A stretch of 26,513 bases of DNA. Source: an uncultured Caldimonas sp. (lineage in GTDB: Bacteria > Pseudomonadota > Gammaproteobacteria > Burkholderiales > Burkholderiaceae). The first letter of the stretch is position 1, and each line of letters begins with the position of its first letter. A model generated the notes under the pieces. That model worked only from the letters and a program-made list of their open reading frames with translations, ran no database searches and was not told the origin of the DNA. Positions 26,459 to 26,513 of the stretch are shown one piece after another. The stretch is taken from contig NZ_CAMLJQ010000053.1 in NCBI RefSeq assembly GCF_946480305.1, forward strand, positions 1 through 26,513, written 5' to 3'. A program made the position numbers and the translations under genes.

Positions 26459-26513
26459 GCTTCAGCCTGCGGCTGACTCGGCGATGCCGAGCACGACCCT
26501 GCGGGTCCTGGCG
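26459..26513. repeat. 55-bp structured repeat, copy 2 (runs off the window)
   Basis: Identical to copy 1 over all 55 bases available, with a repeat distance of 112 bp. The match may continue beyond the window end, so the true unit could be the full 112 bp. Confidence 0.85.

Larger units (their letters stand above)
26129..26513. other. Non-coding right end with hairpin repeats
   Basis: No complete gene is supported. An open minus-strand frame ending at 26171 (...GDAVFAACAGLTTWLVTR) looks protein-like at its C-terminus but has no ATG start and runs into repeat sequence, so it may be a gene remnant. From 26347 on the sequence is a structured repeat. Confidence 0.5.

Overview
The window is a GC-rich chromosomal segment with dense, forward-and-reverse operons. 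A complete nine-gene F1Fo ATP synthase operon in the order I-B-E-F-H-A-G-D-C, a FliA-type sigma factor, a small Burkholderiales-type 'NPFALM' protein and an exosortase/PEP-CTERM pair point to a betaproteobacterium of the order Burkholderiales, perhaps in the Rubrivivax/Leptothrix/Caldimonas neighbourhood. The genus is inference only. I see no rRNA, tRNA, CRISPR array or insertion sequence.

Layout. 1-510 is non-coding, with a strong hairpin and a heptamer repeat. 511-1517 (+) holds a 59-aa protein and fliA (sigma-28). 1498-5902 (-) is a three-gene operon: TonB-dependent receptor, YfiR-like periplasmic inhibitor, and a membrane GGDEF-EAL cyclic-di-GMP enzyme. A good match to a FliA (sigma-28) promoter lies upstream of it, followed at once by a perfect 11-bp hairpin. 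The operon is convergent with, and overlaps by 20 bp, fliA itself. The sequence therefore suggests that FliA switches on its neighbouring c-di-GMP control module.

6044-7543 (-) carries an HExxH small membrane protein, a four-cysteine small protein and a PAP2 phosphatase. 7703-12474 (+) is a tightly coupled four-gene cassette (three ATGA or 8-nt overlaps): a VIT/von Willebrand A protein ending in a PEP-CTERM sorting signal, an exosortase, an EpsI-like protein and a membrane-anchored GT51 transglycosylase-like protein. This looks like a dedicated, single-target exosortase surface system. 12609-14667 (+) is lemA plus two TPM-domain genes.

14740-22083 (-) is the ATP synthase operon, with a TATAAT box upstream and two strongly structured intercistronic gaps (atpH-atpA and atpD-atpC). 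22302-22847 (+) is a DUF2062 protein. 22835-25507 (-) is a sugar/sugar-acid module (2-keto-3-deoxy-acid aldolase, aldose epimerase, SMP-30 lactonase), and 25637-26128 (-) is a GNAT acetyltransferase. 26129-26513 is non-coding and ends in a 55-bp direct repeat, spaced 112 bp, built of small hairpins with three-base loops.

The two best candidates for new biology are the VIT-PEP-CTERM/exosortase/GT51 cassette and the FliA-driven TonB receptor-YfiR-GGDEF/EAL module.
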